Assembly: GCF_028830055.1 (NCBI RefSeq)
Contig: NZ_CP101655.1
Coordinates: 2,250,051 to 2,314,050 of the forward strand
Direction: 5' to 3'
Source: Pseudomonas serboccidentalis
GTDB lineage: Bacteria > Pseudomonadota > Gammaproteobacteria > Pseudomonadales > Pseudomonadaceae
DNA: 64,000 bases
Position 1 is the stretch's first letter; each line of letters starts with the position of its first letter. This document shows positions 25,157 to 33,903 of this stretch, piece after piece. Both the position numbers and the translations under genes were made by a program. The notes under the pieces were generated by a model, which worked only from the letters and a program-made list of their open reading frames with translations, was not told the DNA's origin and did not search any database.

Positions 25157-25855
25157 ATGATGAATGCACCGATGAAGACGTTTGGCCCGATCAAGGCCGT
25201 GATTTTCGACATGGATGGTTTGTTGCTGGACACCGAAGGCATCTACACCGAGGTCACGTCGCTCATTGCCCAGCGTTACGGGCGGACTTTCGATTGGAGC
25301 GTTAAACAGAACATCATCGGGCGTGGCGCCAATGACCTGGCCAACTACGTGGTGCAGGCGCTGGACCTGCCGATCAGCGCCGAAGAGTTTCTGGTGATCC
25401 GCGAGCCGCTGATGCGCGAACGTTTTCCCAAGGCGCAGGCAATGCCGGGTGCGGAGGAGCTGATTCGCCACCTCAAGGCGCACAACATTCCGATCGCCGT
25501 GGGCACCAGTTCGTCGCGACAGTCGTTCGGCCAGAAAACCACCTTGCACCGCGACTGGTTTGCGCTGTTCGATTTCATCGTCACGGCGGACGACCCGGAA
25601 GTCGGCGCCGCCAAACCGGCGCCGGACATTTTCCTCACCGCCGCCCGGCGTCTGGGCGTCGCGCCTGAAGATTGTCTGGTGTTCGAGGATTCGCCGTTTG
25701 GCGTCACTGCGGCGAAAGCGGCGGGGATGACCGCCATCGCGATTCCCGACGCGGCCATGGCCGATGAAAAATACGCTCACGCCGACGGGATTCTGCGCAC
25801 GCTCAAGGCGTTCACCCCGAGTGCCTGCGGTTTGCCGGCGCTGGAATGGGCCTGA
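25157..25855 (+). CDS. HAD-superfamily hydrolase, PUDP/GS1-like
   Basis: 232 residues with the HAD motifs: I FDMDGLLLDTEGIY, II VGTSSSRQSF, III KPAPDIFLTAA and IV VFEDSPFGVTAAKAAGM. The overall match, including RYGRTFDWSVKQNIIG and MPGAEELIRHL, is close to eukaryotic HDHD1/PUDP, which dephosphorylates pseudouridine 5'-phosphate, so a small phosphometabolite phosphatase is expected. Several ATGs are in frame (25136, 25157, 25160, 25172); 25157 is chosen with modest support from AACGGA. It is divergent from the Rhs gene with a 240-base gap that shows no other gene. Confidence 0.82.
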   Translation: MMNAPMKTFGPIKAVIFDMDGLLLDTEGIYTEVTSLIAQRYGRTFDWSVKQNIIGRGANDLANYVVQALDLPISAEEFLVIREPLMRERFPKAQAMPGAEELIRHLKAHNIPIAVGTSSSRQSFGQKTTLHRDWFALFDFIVTADDPEVGAAKPAPDIFLTAARRLGVAPEDCLVFEDSPFGVTAAKAAGMTAIAIPDAAMADEKYAHADGILRTLKAFTPSACGLPALEWA

Positions 25856-25874
25856 TCGCTCAATAAACACCATG

Positions 25875-25914
25875 AAAAAACGCCGCCCTCGGAACCGAGG
25901 CGCGGCGTTTTTTG
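25875..25914. terminator. Bidirectional terminator between HAD and SDR genes
   Basis: Long perfect stem AACGCCGCcCTCGGaaCCGAGgCGCGGCGTT with A run on the left and T run on the right, so it can serve the converging genes on both sides. Confidence 0.85.
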
Positions 25915-25932
25915 TACCCGGGATTCAGCGCA

Positions 25933-26679
25933 TCAGGCGCCGAAGCCACCGTCGATGGTCAGGCTGGCACCGGTGATGTAACCGGCTTCCGGGCCCACCA
26001 GGTAGGCGACGAAACCGGCGATTTCATCGGCAGTGCCGTAACGACCCACCGCCATCAGCGGGATCAGGCTTTCAGCGAAATCGCCATCGGCCGGGTTCAT
26101 GTCGGTGTCGACCGGGCCGGGCTGCACGTTGTTGATGGTGATGCCGCGTGGGCCGAGATCCCGGGCCAGGCCCTTGGTCAGGCCGACCAGCGCCGATTTG
26201 CTCATCGCGTACACACCGCCGCCGCCGAAGGGCATGCGGTCGGCGTTGGTGCTGCCGATGTTGACGATGCGCGAGCCTTCGCCCATGTGCTTGGCGGCTT
26301 CCTGAGAAGCAATGAACACACTGCGCACGTTGATTGCCAGGGTCTGGTCGAAGTCTTCCAGTTTGAAATCTTCCAGTGGCGCGATGGCCAGCACACCGGC
26401 GTTGTTCACCAGAATATCGAGGCGGCCAAAGGCTTCGACAGTGGCGCTGACAGCGTTGCGGATCGCCGCTTCGTCAGCGCTGTCGGCTTTGATCGCCAGG
26501 GCTTTGCCGCCGTTGGCGGTGATGCTGTTTTGCAGTTCTTCGGCCTTGGCGGTGGAGCTGACGTAGGTGAACGCGACAGCGGCGCCTTCGGCAGCCAGAC
26601 GTTTGACGATGGCGGCGCCGATGCCACGGGAACCGCCTTGAATCAGAGCGACTTTGCCGCTGAGGTGTTGAGTGGTCAT
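25933..26679 (-). CDS. SDR-family oxidoreductase
   Basis: 248 residues, classical short-chain dehydrogenase. Cofactor loop GGSRGIGAAI (residues 15-24), NNAGV at 92-96, catalytic Ser143, Tyr157 and Lys161 in the YAMSK context, and the C-terminal ITGASLTIDGGFGA. Resembles FabG-like 3-ketoacyl reductases, but the genetic context gives no substrate. The ATG at 26679 has CTGGAG 7 bases upstream. Divergent from a LysR regulator gene that very likely controls it. Confidence 0.88.
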   Translation of the reverse strand: MTTQHLSGKVALIQGGSRGIGAAIVKRLAAEGAAVAFTYVSSTAKAEELQNSITANGGKALAIKADSADEAAIRNAVSATVEAFGRLDILVNNAGVLAIAPLEDFKLEDFDQTLAINVRSVFIASQEAAKHMGEGSRIVNIGSTNADRMPFGGGGVYAMSKSALVGLTKGLARDLGPRGITINNVQPGPVDTDMNPADGDFAESLIPLMAVGRYGTADEIAGFVAYLVGPEAGYITGASLTIDGGFGA

Positions 26680-26779
26680 GTTCGATCTCCAGGAAGTTGA
26701 AGGCGAGGTGCCTTGGTGTTGGAGCCGAGTATCGGCCTTGCATCGACAACCGTGTAGCCCATGATTGCTATAGTCTGTG

Positions 26780-26794
26780 TAAACCAAAAGTTTA
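26780..26794. promoter_or_regulatory. Candidate LysR-regulator operator in the SDR/LysR divergon
   Basis: Inverted repeat TAAAC-CAAAA-GTTTA lying 12 bases before the regulator start, between two TATAGT sequences (26769-26774 and 26793-26798) that could act as -10 elements. The position fits control of both genes. Confidence 0.45.
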
Positions 26795-26805
26795 TAGTGG
26801 CGATC

Positions 26806-27732
26806 ATGGAAACCTTCAGCAGTATCGAATGCTTCGTGCGCAGTGCCGAAGTCGGCAGCTTTGCCGAGGCGGCGCGGCGCTTGAGCCTGACACCCGCAGC
26901 CGTCGGCAAGAGTGTGGCGAAGCTCGAGGCGCGGCTCGGTGTACGGCTGTTCCAGCGTAGTACACGTAGCTTGACCCTGACCGAGGCCGGTCAGCTGTTT
27001 TTGAGTCAGGTCAGTAGCAGCCTGACGACGATTCAAAATGCTGTGGCCAATCTGGCCAGTGTCGAAGGATTGCCGGCGGGCACGCTGAAAGTCAGCATGG
27101 GCACGGTATTCGGGCGTTTGTACGTTGTGCCGTTGCTGGAAGAGTTTTTACGTCGGTTTCCGGCGATCAACCCTGACTGGCATTTTGATAACCGTCAGGT
27201 CGATTTAATTGGGCAGGGTTTCGATGCGGCGATTGGCGGGGGATTCGAATTGCCCCAAGGCGTCGTCGCACGCAAATTGGCACCCGCGCATCGAGTGTTG
27301 GTGGCATCTGCTGACTATCTGGAAAAACATGAGGCGATTGCCGAGCCGGATGACCTGCAATATCACGACGGCATCCTGATTCGTTCGCCGCAAACCGGTC
27401 GAGTACGTTCCTGGCAGTTGATCAGTAACGGCAGTCAGCTCTGTCAACCCTTGACCCTCAAGACGCGAATGACCATGAGCGACTCCGAAGCCGCCTGCGC
27501 CACAGCAGCACAAGGGCTGGGGGTTGCGCTGGTCAGCATGCCGTTTGCCGTGGGTTATCTCGAGGCGGGCACGTTGCAACGTGTGCTGCCGGATTGGTAC
27601 GTCGATGACGGCAACATTTCGATCTACTACGCCGAGCACAAATTGCTGCCGGGCAAGACTCGGGCGTTTGTCGATTTTGTGATTGAGCAGTTTGCGGAGC
27701 GGGGGTTGGCTCGGCGGTTCAGTGCTTTCTGA
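26806..27732 (+). CDS. LysR-family transcriptional regulator
   Basis: 308 residues. N-terminal winged helix (METFSSIECFVRSAEVGSFAEAARRL, SLTPAAVGKSVAKLEARLG, LFQRSTRSLTLTEAG) and a periplasmic-binding-protein-like effector domain (LKVSMGTVFGRLYVVPLLEEFL). The sequence style is that of the short-chain-reductase-linked LysR group. The ATG at 26806 is chosen because the upstream extension would cross the promoter. Likely regulates the divergent SDR gene. Confidence 0.9.
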   Translation: METFSSIECFVRSAEVGSFAEAARRLSLTPAAVGKSVAKLEARLGVRLFQRSTRSLTLTEAGQLFLSQVSSSLTTIQNAVANLASVEGLPAGTLKVSMGTVFGRLYVVPLLEEFLRRFPAINPDWHFDNRQVDLIGQGFDAAIGGGFELPQGVVARKLAPAHRVLVASADYLEKHEAIAEPDDLQYHDGILIRSPQTGRVRSWQLISNGSQLCQPLTLKTRMTMSDSEAACATAAQGLGVALVSMPFAVGYLEAGTLQRVLPDWYVDDGNISIYYAEHKLLPGKTRAFVDFVIEQFAERGLARRFSAF

Positions 27733-27757
27733 GTTTGGCTTTTGACCGGGTTGCGGC

Positions 27758-27849
27758 CATCGCGAGCAGGCTCACTCCTACAGAGTTCGGTGTTGCTCAC
27801 AGATTTCGGGTACGACACTAACCCTGTAGGAGCGAGCCTGCTCGCGATG
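27758..27849. repeat. REPIN (GCTCGCGA type)
   Basis: Arms ATCGCGAGCAGGCTCACTCCTAC and GTAGGAGCGAGCCTGCTCGCGAT, about 45 bases apart. Separates converging LysR and racemase genes. Confidence 0.9.
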
Positions 27850-27863
27850 AACGATAACGCGGT

Positions 27864-28592
27864 CTACCGGGCAAACCGCTCCGCCCAGCCGATGATCTGT
27901 TTCGGCCGTGGCGTCGCGTAAGTGCGCACCTTGGATGTCGACAACCGCAACCGCACCAGCGATTCGGCGATGGTCACCGCCGCCGTCACGCCATCGACCA
28001 CCGGCACTCCGGTGCGGCGACGAATCTGTTCATCCAGCCCGGCCATGCCGCCGCAGCCGAGGCAAATCACCTCGGCCTTGTCCTGAGTCACCGCCAGTTC
28101 CGCTTGTTGCACGATGGCTTCCAGCGCCCGTTGCGGCTCGTGTTCCAGCTCCAGCACTGCCAGACCACTGGCCCGCACCGAAGCGCAGCGATCCCACAGA
28201 CCCGAGAGTTTCAGCCGGTCTTCGATCAGCGGTACGGTGCGATCCAGCGTGGTCACTACCGAATAGGCGTGGCCGAGAAACATAGCGGTGCTCGCCGCCG
28301 CGTCGGTGATGTCCACCACCGGCACGTTCAGCAGTTCCTGCAAGCCTTCGCGGCCGTGTTCGCCGTAGCCGGCCTGAATCACCGCGTCGAACGGTTGATC
28401 GTAAGACATCACCCGGTCCATCACGGCGATGGCCGCCAGGTAACTTTCGAAATTGCCTTCCACCGAGTCGGCGCCGAAGAACGGCGTCAGACCAACAATC
28501 TCCGTGCCGGGTGAAGCGATCGCCTGCGCCGAGCGGGCGATGGCCTGGGTGATGGATTCGGTGGTGTTGACGTTGACCACAAGAATACGCAT
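27864..28592 (-). CDS. Asp/Glu/hydantoin racemase-family protein
   Basis: 242 residues, MRILVVNVNTTESITQAIAR. The second conserved cysteine is present (VICLGCGGMAG), but the first catalytic position reads QAGYGEHG instead of the ACF.DPG form of allantoin/hydantoin racemases, so the first Cys is absent. The AGYGEHG form appears to be a subgroup trait. It may be a one-base racemase variant or act on another compound. Co-directional with and 54 bases after the NCS1 transporter, so hydantoin, allantoin or pyrimidine use is suggested. AAGGAC precedes the ATG. Confidence 0.78.
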   Translation of the reverse strand: MRILVVNVNTTESITQAIARSAQAIASPGTEIVGLTPFFGADSVEGNFESYLAAIAVMDRVMSYDQPFDAVIQAGYGEHGREGLQELLNVPVVDITDAAASTAMFLGHAYSVVTTLDRTVPLIEDRLKLSGLWDRCASVRASGLAVLELEHEPQRALEAIVQQAELAVTQDKAEVICLGCGGMAGLDEQIRRRTGVPVVDGVTAAVTIAESLVRLRLSTSKVRTYATPRPKQIIGWAERFAR

Positions 28593-28646
28593 GAGAAGTC
28601 CTTATTGCGGGCAGTTCAGCGGCCCGAAACCCGGGCCGCGAGGAAA

Positions 28647-30185
28647 TTAGTGGCTGACGTTGTCGACGGCGATGGCTTCGCCACTGACGTCGGCGTAGTG
28701 CGGCTGACGCTTGGCAATGATCAGGTAGAGCAGGGCGGCGATGCCGGCGCCCACCAGCCAGGAGAACGGCGAAATGCTGTGGAAGCCCGGCACCAGCGCC
28801 AGGACGATGGCGATCAGCGCCGCAGGAATGAACGCTGCCACGGCGCGGAAATTCACCCCGCGGCTGTAGTAATAAGCGCCGTTGGGATCTTCGCTGTACA
28901 ACTGCGGGACGTGAATCCGGCCTTTGCGGATCAGCCAGTAGTCGACCATGATCACCCCGTACAACGGGCCGAGCAGGGCGCCGAGGCCGGACAGGAAGTA
29001 CACGATCACCAGTGGGCTGTTGTAGAGGTTCCACGGCAGGATCAGCACGGCGATGGTCGCGCTGATCAGCCCGGCGCGGCGGAAGGTCAGGTACTTCGGC
29101 GCCAGGTTACTGAGCACGAAGGCCGGCGCGACGAAGTTGGCCATGATGTTCACTGCCACGGTGACGATCAGGAAGGCCAGGCAACCGAGCACCAGAAAGA
29201 ACGTGTTGGGAATCGACGCAATGATTTCGGTCGGGCTTTCGATGATCCGCCCGTTGATCTGAAATTGCGCGCCGCACAACAGCACGGTGATGGCGGCGAA
29301 CACCAGAATGTTCACCGGCAACCCCCAGAAATTACCGACCTTGATGGTCTTGCGGCACGGCGAAGAGCGCGCGAAGTCGCAGAAATTCAGGATCAGCGTG
29401 CCGTAGATCGCCAGCCACAGGGCGCCGCCGGCAAAGATGTTGCGCCACATCTCGCCGCCGGTCAGCGGTTCGCGGATCGACCAGGCGATGGTCGCGTTGG
29501 CCTGGGTGTACATCCACGCGGCGAGGGCGGCGACGGTCAGCAGAATCACCGGCCCGGCAAAGGCTTCGTAACGGCGGACCATCTCCATGCCGTACGCGAG
29601 GATCGCCAGTTGCACGAACCAGATCGCCACGAAACACACCCAGCCCAGGGTCGACAGGCCGAGGATCGAGTTGTGGTCGTACTCGGCGAAGCCGGGGTGG
29701 ATCGCCGTCAACAGCACGCGAAACACCACCGATGCCAGGTACGTCTGTATCCCGAACCAGGCGATGGCGATCACCGCCCGGATCAACGCCGGAATCTGCG
29801 CGCCGTGGATGCCGAAACTGATCCGGCTGATCACCGGAAACGGCACCCCGGTTTTTTGCCCCATGTAGCCGGACAGGTTCATGAAGAAGTACACCAGCGC
29901 CGCGCCGATCCCCAGTGACAGCAGGATCTGCCAGCCTCCCAGGCCCAACGCATACAGACCGATGGCGAACGAGTAGTTGGCGATGTTGTGCACATCGTTG
30001 GTCCACAGGGCGAAGATGCTGTATTTGCCCCAGCGCCGACCTTCGGTCCGGGTCGGTGCCAGGTCGCTGTTGTGCAGACGGGGGCTCAGTTGTAACGGTT
30101 CGGTCAGGCCATCGTGGGGCAAGGGCTGGTCGAGGGCAGAGGCGGGCAGATTCAGCGCGATGTTGTTGGAGAGGCTTGTACGCAT
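28647..30185 (-). CDS. NCS1-family nucleobase/allantoin/hydantoin:cation symporter
   Basis: 512 residues with about 12 membrane helices. NCS1 signatures include WTNDVHNIANYSFAIGL in helix 1, GIHGAQIPALIRA between helices 2 and 3, and NFCDFARSSP, the family's amphipathic loop. The family imports allantoin, uracil, cytosine or hydantoins with Na+ or H+. The ATG at 30185 (MRTSLSNNIALNL) follows AGGAG; upstream in-frame starts have no site. Forms an operon with the racemase. A palindromic operator lies 155 bases upstream. Confidence 0.88.
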   Translation of the reverse strand: MRTSLSNNIALNLPASALDQPLPHDGLTEPLQLSPRLHNSDLAPTRTEGRRWGKYSIFALWTNDVHNIANYSFAIGLYALGLGGWQILLSLGIGAALVYFFMNLSGYMGQKTGVPFPVISRISFGIHGAQIPALIRAVIAIAWFGIQTYLASVVFRVLLTAIHPGFAEYDHNSILGLSTLGWVCFVAIWFVQLAILAYGMEMVRRYEAFAGPVILLTVAALAAWMYTQANATIAWSIREPLTGGEMWRNIFAGGALWLAIYGTLILNFCDFARSSPCRKTIKVGNFWGLPVNILVFAAITVLLCGAQFQINGRIIESPTEIIASIPNTFFLVLGCLAFLIVTVAVNIMANFVAPAFVLSNLAPKYLTFRRAGLISATIAVLILPWNLYNSPLVIVYFLSGLGALLGPLYGVIMVDYWLIRKGRIHVPQLYSEDPNGAYYYSRGVNFRAVAAFIPAALIAIVLALVPGFHSISPFSWLVGAGIAALLYLIIAKRQPHYADVSGEAIAVDNVSH

Positions 30186-30637
30186 TCCGGCAGGCTCCTG
30201 ATGGGCGGGGCCGCGATGACTGTGCATGAGCCCGGGGCTCGACAAATCTTCGTCGCGGCCAGCAAACATCACTGGTTACGGGGCATCTGCAGCCTGTACG
30301 GGATAGGGCGCTTCAGGCTTGCGGATCGAAAGTGTCAGGTCATGTTTTGCGGTTTTGTATACAAAACATGTATGCACTAAAGCCAGATCTGTGCCAGATG
30401 CTGATCTATGTGCAGCCGGGCTCATTTCGAAAAGTTATCGATGAGGGCTAAGCTTTTGAAAACAGATGGTTATAAATTGACCGATTGAACAGCTATTTAT
30501 TTTTTGCGGGAGATTTTGGCGAATGCCGAAAGGAAGGGACGTTCAGAAGGGATGTAACTTTTCAGGGCGAGCAAACAAAAAAGTGCACACATAAATGGCA
30601 CTGATGGTGACATTCGTGTGTACACATTCTTGAAGAT
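30186..30637. other. Gene-free region upstream of the NCS1 transporter
   Basis: Contains the GTTTTGTATACAAAAC operator (30352-30367) and, from about 30430 to 30540, an AT-rich stretch. A ten-base palindrome TGTGTACACA lies at 30617-30626. No frame with a ribosome site is seen on either strand. Confidence 0.5.
30341..30370. promoter_or_regulatory. Nested palindromic operator, GntR-type
   Basis: Perfect 16-base palindrome GTTTTGTATACAAAAC (30352-30367), overlapped by a wider inverted repeat CATGTTTTG (30341-30349) / CAAAACATG (30362-30370). TTGTATACAA is the usual form of GntR-family operators. No GntR gene is adjacent, so the repressor of the transporter/racemase operon would be encoded elsewhere. 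Confidence 0.55.
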
Positions 30638-30715
30638 CAGAAGATCGCAGCCTGCGGCAGCTCCTACATGGGAATGCGTTCTCCTGTAGGAGCTGCCGCA
30701 GGCTGCGATCTTTTA
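30638..30715. repeat. REPIN (GCTGCCGCAGGC type) abutting cysH
   Basis: Arms AGAAGATCGCAGCCTGCGGC and GTAGGAGCTGCCGCAGGC. The right arm's outer end (CTTTTA) contains the cysH stop codon on the opposite strand. Confidence 0.9.
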
Positions 30716-31453
30716 GCTGTTGGACTTGCTGATGATATTCCCCGCATGCAACCCACATTCTTTCTGCGTCGCTTCTTCCCACCACCAGCGGCCTTCGCGC
30801 TCGTGCTGGTTCGGCAGGACCGGGCGGGTGCACGGTTCGCAGCCGATGCTGATGAAGCCGCGTTCATGCAGGCTGTTGTATGGCAGCTCAAGCATGCGGA
30901 TGTAGCCCCAGATCTCTTCGCTGGTCATTTGCGCCAGCGGGTTGAACTTGTACAGGGTGCGTTCCGGGGTGGAGAACGCGGTGTCGATTTCCAGCACCGC
31001 CACGGCGCTGCGGGTGCCTGGGCTCTGGTCGCGGCGCTGGCCGGTGGCCCAGGCTTTGACGCCAGACAATTTGCGGCGCAGCGGTTCGATCTTGCGGATG
31101 CCGCAGCATTCGCCATGGCCGTCCTTGTAGAAGCTGAACAGGCCTTTTTCCTTCACGAACGGTTCCAGTTTCGTGTAGTCCGGTGAGACGATTTCGATAT
31201 CGATCTTGTAGTGCTCGCGCACTTGCTCGATGAAACGATAGGTCTCCGGGTGCAGCCGGCCTGTGTCGAGGCTGAACACCTTGACGTTCTTGTTCAGCTT
31301 CCAGGCCATGTCCACCAGCACCACATCCTCGGCGCCGCTGAAAGATATCCACAGCTCATCGCCGAACTCGGCAAACGCGAGCTTCAGGATGTCCTGCGCG
31401 GATTTGTTGGCATAGGTCGTGGCGAGTTCCACGACATCGAACGTTGGGCTCAT
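30713..31453 (-). CDS. cysH: Adenylylsulfate (APS) reductase, [4Fe-4S] type
   Basis: 246 residues. Reduces activated sulfate to sulfite using thioredoxin. The pairs Cys116-Cys117 (GECCGIRK) and Cys205-x-x-Cys208 (GCEPCTR) ligate a [4Fe-4S] cluster, which marks the APS-using type found in Pseudomonas rather than the E. coli PAPS enzyme; Cys233 in KECGLH is the catalytic cysteine. [10 protein letters not shown] is the nucleotide loop. Divergent from thrH, as in P. aeruginosa. The REPIN touches its stop codon. Confidence 0.94.
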   Translation of the reverse strand: MSPTFDVVELATTYANKSAQDILKLAFAEFGDELWISFSGAEDVVLVDMAWKLNKNVKVFSLDTGRLHPETYRFIEQVREHYKIDIEIVSPDYTKLEPFVKEKGLFSFYKDGHGECCGIRKIEPLRRKLSGVKAWATGQRRDQSPGTRSAVAVLEIDTAFSTPERTLYKFNPLAQMTSEEIWGYIRMLELPYNSLHERGFISIGCEPCTRPVLPNQHEREGRWWWEEATQKECGLHAGNIISKSNS

Positions 31454-31616
31454 CAGGGCGGCTTCCTACAGGTCGGTGGCGCTGGGCGCTCTATATGGCG
31501 GCGATGTTAACAAAAAGCAGCGGGGTACGGGGTGCCCGCTGCGTTGCGCCGTTGCCGGGGAGTCGCTAGAGTTCGGGCTCGCTCGACTCAATAATCAATA
31601 CAAACGGGAGTGTCTT

Positions 31617-32234
31617 GTGGAAATTGCTTGCCTGGATCTTGAAGGGGTACTGGTACCGGAAATCTGGATCGCCTTCGCCGAAAAAACCGGAATCGACTCC
31701 CTCAAGGCCACCACCCGGGACATTCCCGATTACGACGTGCTGATGAAGCAGCGTCTGCGCATCCTCGACGAGCATGGCCTGAAGCTCTCGGACATTCAGG
31801 AAGTGATCGCTACGCTCAAGCCGCTGGACGGCGCAGTGGAGTTTGTCGACTGGCTGCGCGAACGCTTCCAGGTGGTGATTCTCTCGGACACCTTCTACGA
31901 GTTCTCCCAGCCGCTGATGCGGCAACTGGGCTTCCCGACCTTGCTCTGCCATCGCCTGATCACTGACGACAGCGGGCGGGTGACCAGCTATCAGTTGCGT
32001 CAGAAAGATCCCAAGCGTCAGTCGGTCCTGTCGTTCAAGAGCCTGTACTACCGGGTGATTGCGGCGGGGGATTCGTATAACGACACGAGCATGCTGGGCG
32101 AGGCGGATGCGGGGATTCTGTTCCATGCGCCGGAGAATGTGATCCGTGAGTTCCCGCAGTTCCCGGCGGTGCACACGTTTGCCGAGTTGAAGCAGGAATT
32201 CATCAAGGCCTCGAACCGCGACCTGAGCCTGTAA
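31617..32234 (+). CDS. thrH: Phosphoserine phosphatase / phosphoserine:homoserine phosphotransferase
   Basis: 205 residues, exactly the known ThrH size. HAD motif I is in ACLDLEGVLVPE (nucleophile Asp), motif II in VVILSDTF and motif IV in AAGDSYNDTSML. ThrH dephosphorylates phosphoserine and can pass the phosphate to homoserine. The start is GTG at 31617, with CGGGAG 6 bases upstream; translation of the preceding frame crosses the cysH promoter region. Sits between cysH and pabB as in PAO1. Confidence 0.93.
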   Translation: MEIACLDLEGVLVPEIWIAFAEKTGIDSLKATTRDIPDYDVLMKQRLRILDEHGLKLSDIQEVIATLKPLDGAVEFVDWLRERFQVVILSDTFYEFSQPLMRQLGFPTLLCHRLITDDSGRVTSYQLRQKDPKRQSVLSFKSLYYRVIAAGDSYNDTSMLGEADAGILFHAPENVIREFPQFPAVHTFAELKQEFIKASNRDLSL

Positions 32235-32242
32235 ACCCAATC

Positions 32243-32331
32243 CCTGTAGGAGCTGCCGAAGGCTGCGATCTTTTGATCTGGTTTTTTAAGATCAAGATCA
32301 AAAGATCGCAGCCTTCGGCAGCGCCTACACA
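32243..32331. repeat. REPIN (GCTGCCGAAGGC type)
   Basis: Arms CTGTAGGAGCTGCCGAAGGC and GCCTTCGGCAGCGCCTAC joined by GATCTTTTGATC..GATCAAAAGATC, which extends the pairing. Lies between converging thrH and pabB. Confidence 0.9.
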
Positions 32332-32344
32332 GGATTGTGGTGGT

Positions 32345-33688
32345 CTAGAGGTTTTGCAGGGTGTCGAGCAGGACTTTGACCTTGGTAATCGACTCCTGAT
32401 ACTCCGCCTGCCAGTCCGAGTCGGCCACGATCCCGCCACCGCCCCAGCAACACACCTGGCCATCCTTGACCAGCAGACTGCGAATGGCGATGGAGCTGTC
32501 CATCTCGCCGCGTACGTCCAGGTACAGCAACGAGCCGCAATACAAACCGCGCCGGGTCGGCTCCAGCTCGTCGATGATCTGCATCGCACGAATCTTCGGC
32601 GCGCCGGTGATCGAGCCGCCGGGGAAGCTGCCGGCGATCAGGTCCAGGGCATCGCGGTCATCCGCCAGTTCACCGGTCACGCTGCTGACCAAGTGATGCA
32701 CGTTGGGATAGCTTTCCAGACTGAACAACTCCGGCACCCGCACCGAGCCGATGCGGCAGGTGCGGCCGAGGTCGTTGCGCAGCAGGTCGACTATCATCAG
32801 GTTTTCCGCGCGATCCTTGGGGCTGGCCAGCAGTTCGGCAGCGTTGGCCGCGTCTTCGGCAGGCGTCAGACCACGGGGGCGCGTGCCTTTGATCGGGCGG
32901 GTTTCCACTTGGCGCTCGCTGACTTTGACGAAACGCTCCGGCGACAAACTCAACACCGCGCCGCCGTCGGGCAGGCTCTGGAAGCCGGAAAACGGCGTCG
33001 GGCAGGCTGCGCGCAACGCGCAATAGGCCAGCCACGGATCGCCCTGACACGGTGCGCGGAAACGCTGGGCGAAGTTGACCTGATAGCAGTCGCCGGCCTG
33101 GATGTATTGATGAATGCGCTCCAGCGCCTGGCGATAGTCATCGGCCGACAGGTCGGCGGTCATCGGCGTGTTCAGCTTGAACGGCGTCAGCGTCGCCGCG
33201 GACGGTTGGCTGAACAGAGCGATCAGCCGTTGCCGCTCGCTGTCGGCCATCGATGGGTGAAACACCAATTGGCTGGTGGCGGTCTGGTGATCGCTGATCA
33301 GCGCCCAGTCATACAGGCCGAATCGCGCATCGGGCAGTTGCAGATCGTCCCGGGCCTGGCTCGGCAGGGTTTCCAGATGCCGGCCGAAGTCGTAGCTCAG
33401 ATAGCCGATCAGGCCGCCGGCGAAGGGCAGGTCATATTCCACAGGCAGCTGCGCTTCGCCCAGGCGGGTCAGATTATTGCGCAGACGTTGCAGGAAAACG
33501 CTGCCGCTTTCGTCGGGCAACACCGCCAGATGCTCCAGCGGCCAGGCGCTGAGCAGGTCATAACGACCACGGTTGGCACTCGGCCGGCCGCTGTCGAGCA
33601 GCACGGCACCGGGCGCATGGCGGATGGCCGCAAAGTAGTCGGCGGGGTTGGCGCGGTAGGGCAGCGGGTGTACGGAACAGGTCAACAT
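32345..33688 (-). CDS. pabB: Aminodeoxychorismate synthase component I
   Basis: 447 residues. Converts chorismate to 4-amino-4-deoxychorismate for folate synthesis, with ammonia from PabA. The C-terminal chorismate-binding domain has the catalytic Lys motif ETRPIKGTRPRG, LLRNDLGRTCRIGSV and FPGGSITGAPKIRAM, which distinguishes PabB from TrpE-like paralogues. The N-terminal domain carries YDLLSAWP and GYLSYDFGR. The ATG at 33688 begins MLTCSVHPLPYRANP. Monocistronic. Confidence 0.94.
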   Translation of the reverse strand: MLTCSVHPLPYRANPADYFAAIRHAPGAVLLDSGRPSANRGRYDLLSAWPLEHLAVLPDESGSVFLQRLRNNLTRLGEAQLPVEYDLPFAGGLIGYLSYDFGRHLETLPSQARDDLQLPDARFGLYDWALISDHQTATSQLVFHPSMADSERQRLIALFSQPSAATLTPFKLNTPMTADLSADDYRQALERIHQYIQAGDCYQVNFAQRFRAPCQGDPWLAYCALRAACPTPFSGFQSLPDGGAVLSLSPERFVKVSERQVETRPIKGTRPRGLTPAEDAANAAELLASPKDRAENLMIVDLLRNDLGRTCRIGSVRVPELFSLESYPNVHHLVSSVTGELADDRDALDLIAGSFPGGSITGAPKIRAMQIIDELEPTRRGLYCGSLLYLDVRGEMDSSIAIRSLLVKDGQVCCWGGGGIVADSDWQAEYQESITKVKVLLDTLQNL

Positions 33689-33815
33689 GGGCGGGGCAGA
33701 TCGGCCATTGAGGCGGGGTGGGGATTGTAGTCCTCTGCGGGAGTTGCTCCTAGAGGGGATGTCGGGGATGAGCAGATTGGGGGCCGGGTTGAGTCTTGTG
33801 GTGGCGGTAAGTCCG

Positions 33816-33884
33816 CTATCGCGAGCAGGCTCACTCCTACAATTTGGAATGCGTTCCCCTGTAGGAGTGAGCCTGCTCGCGATG
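33816..33884. repeat. REPIN (GCTCGCGA type)
   Basis: Arms CTATCGCGAGCAGGCTCACTCC and GGAGTGAGCCTGCTCGCGAT with a spacer of about 25 bases. Followed within 20 bases by the stop of the RimK-like gene. Confidence 0.9.
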
Positions 33885-33903
33885 GCCGCGATGCAGTTCC
33901 GGA

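Noticed and set aside
30543-30891. Minus-strand frames between the NCS1 transporter and cysH
   Set aside because: They cross a REPIN and the 3' end of cysH in other frames, with no ribosome site or family match.
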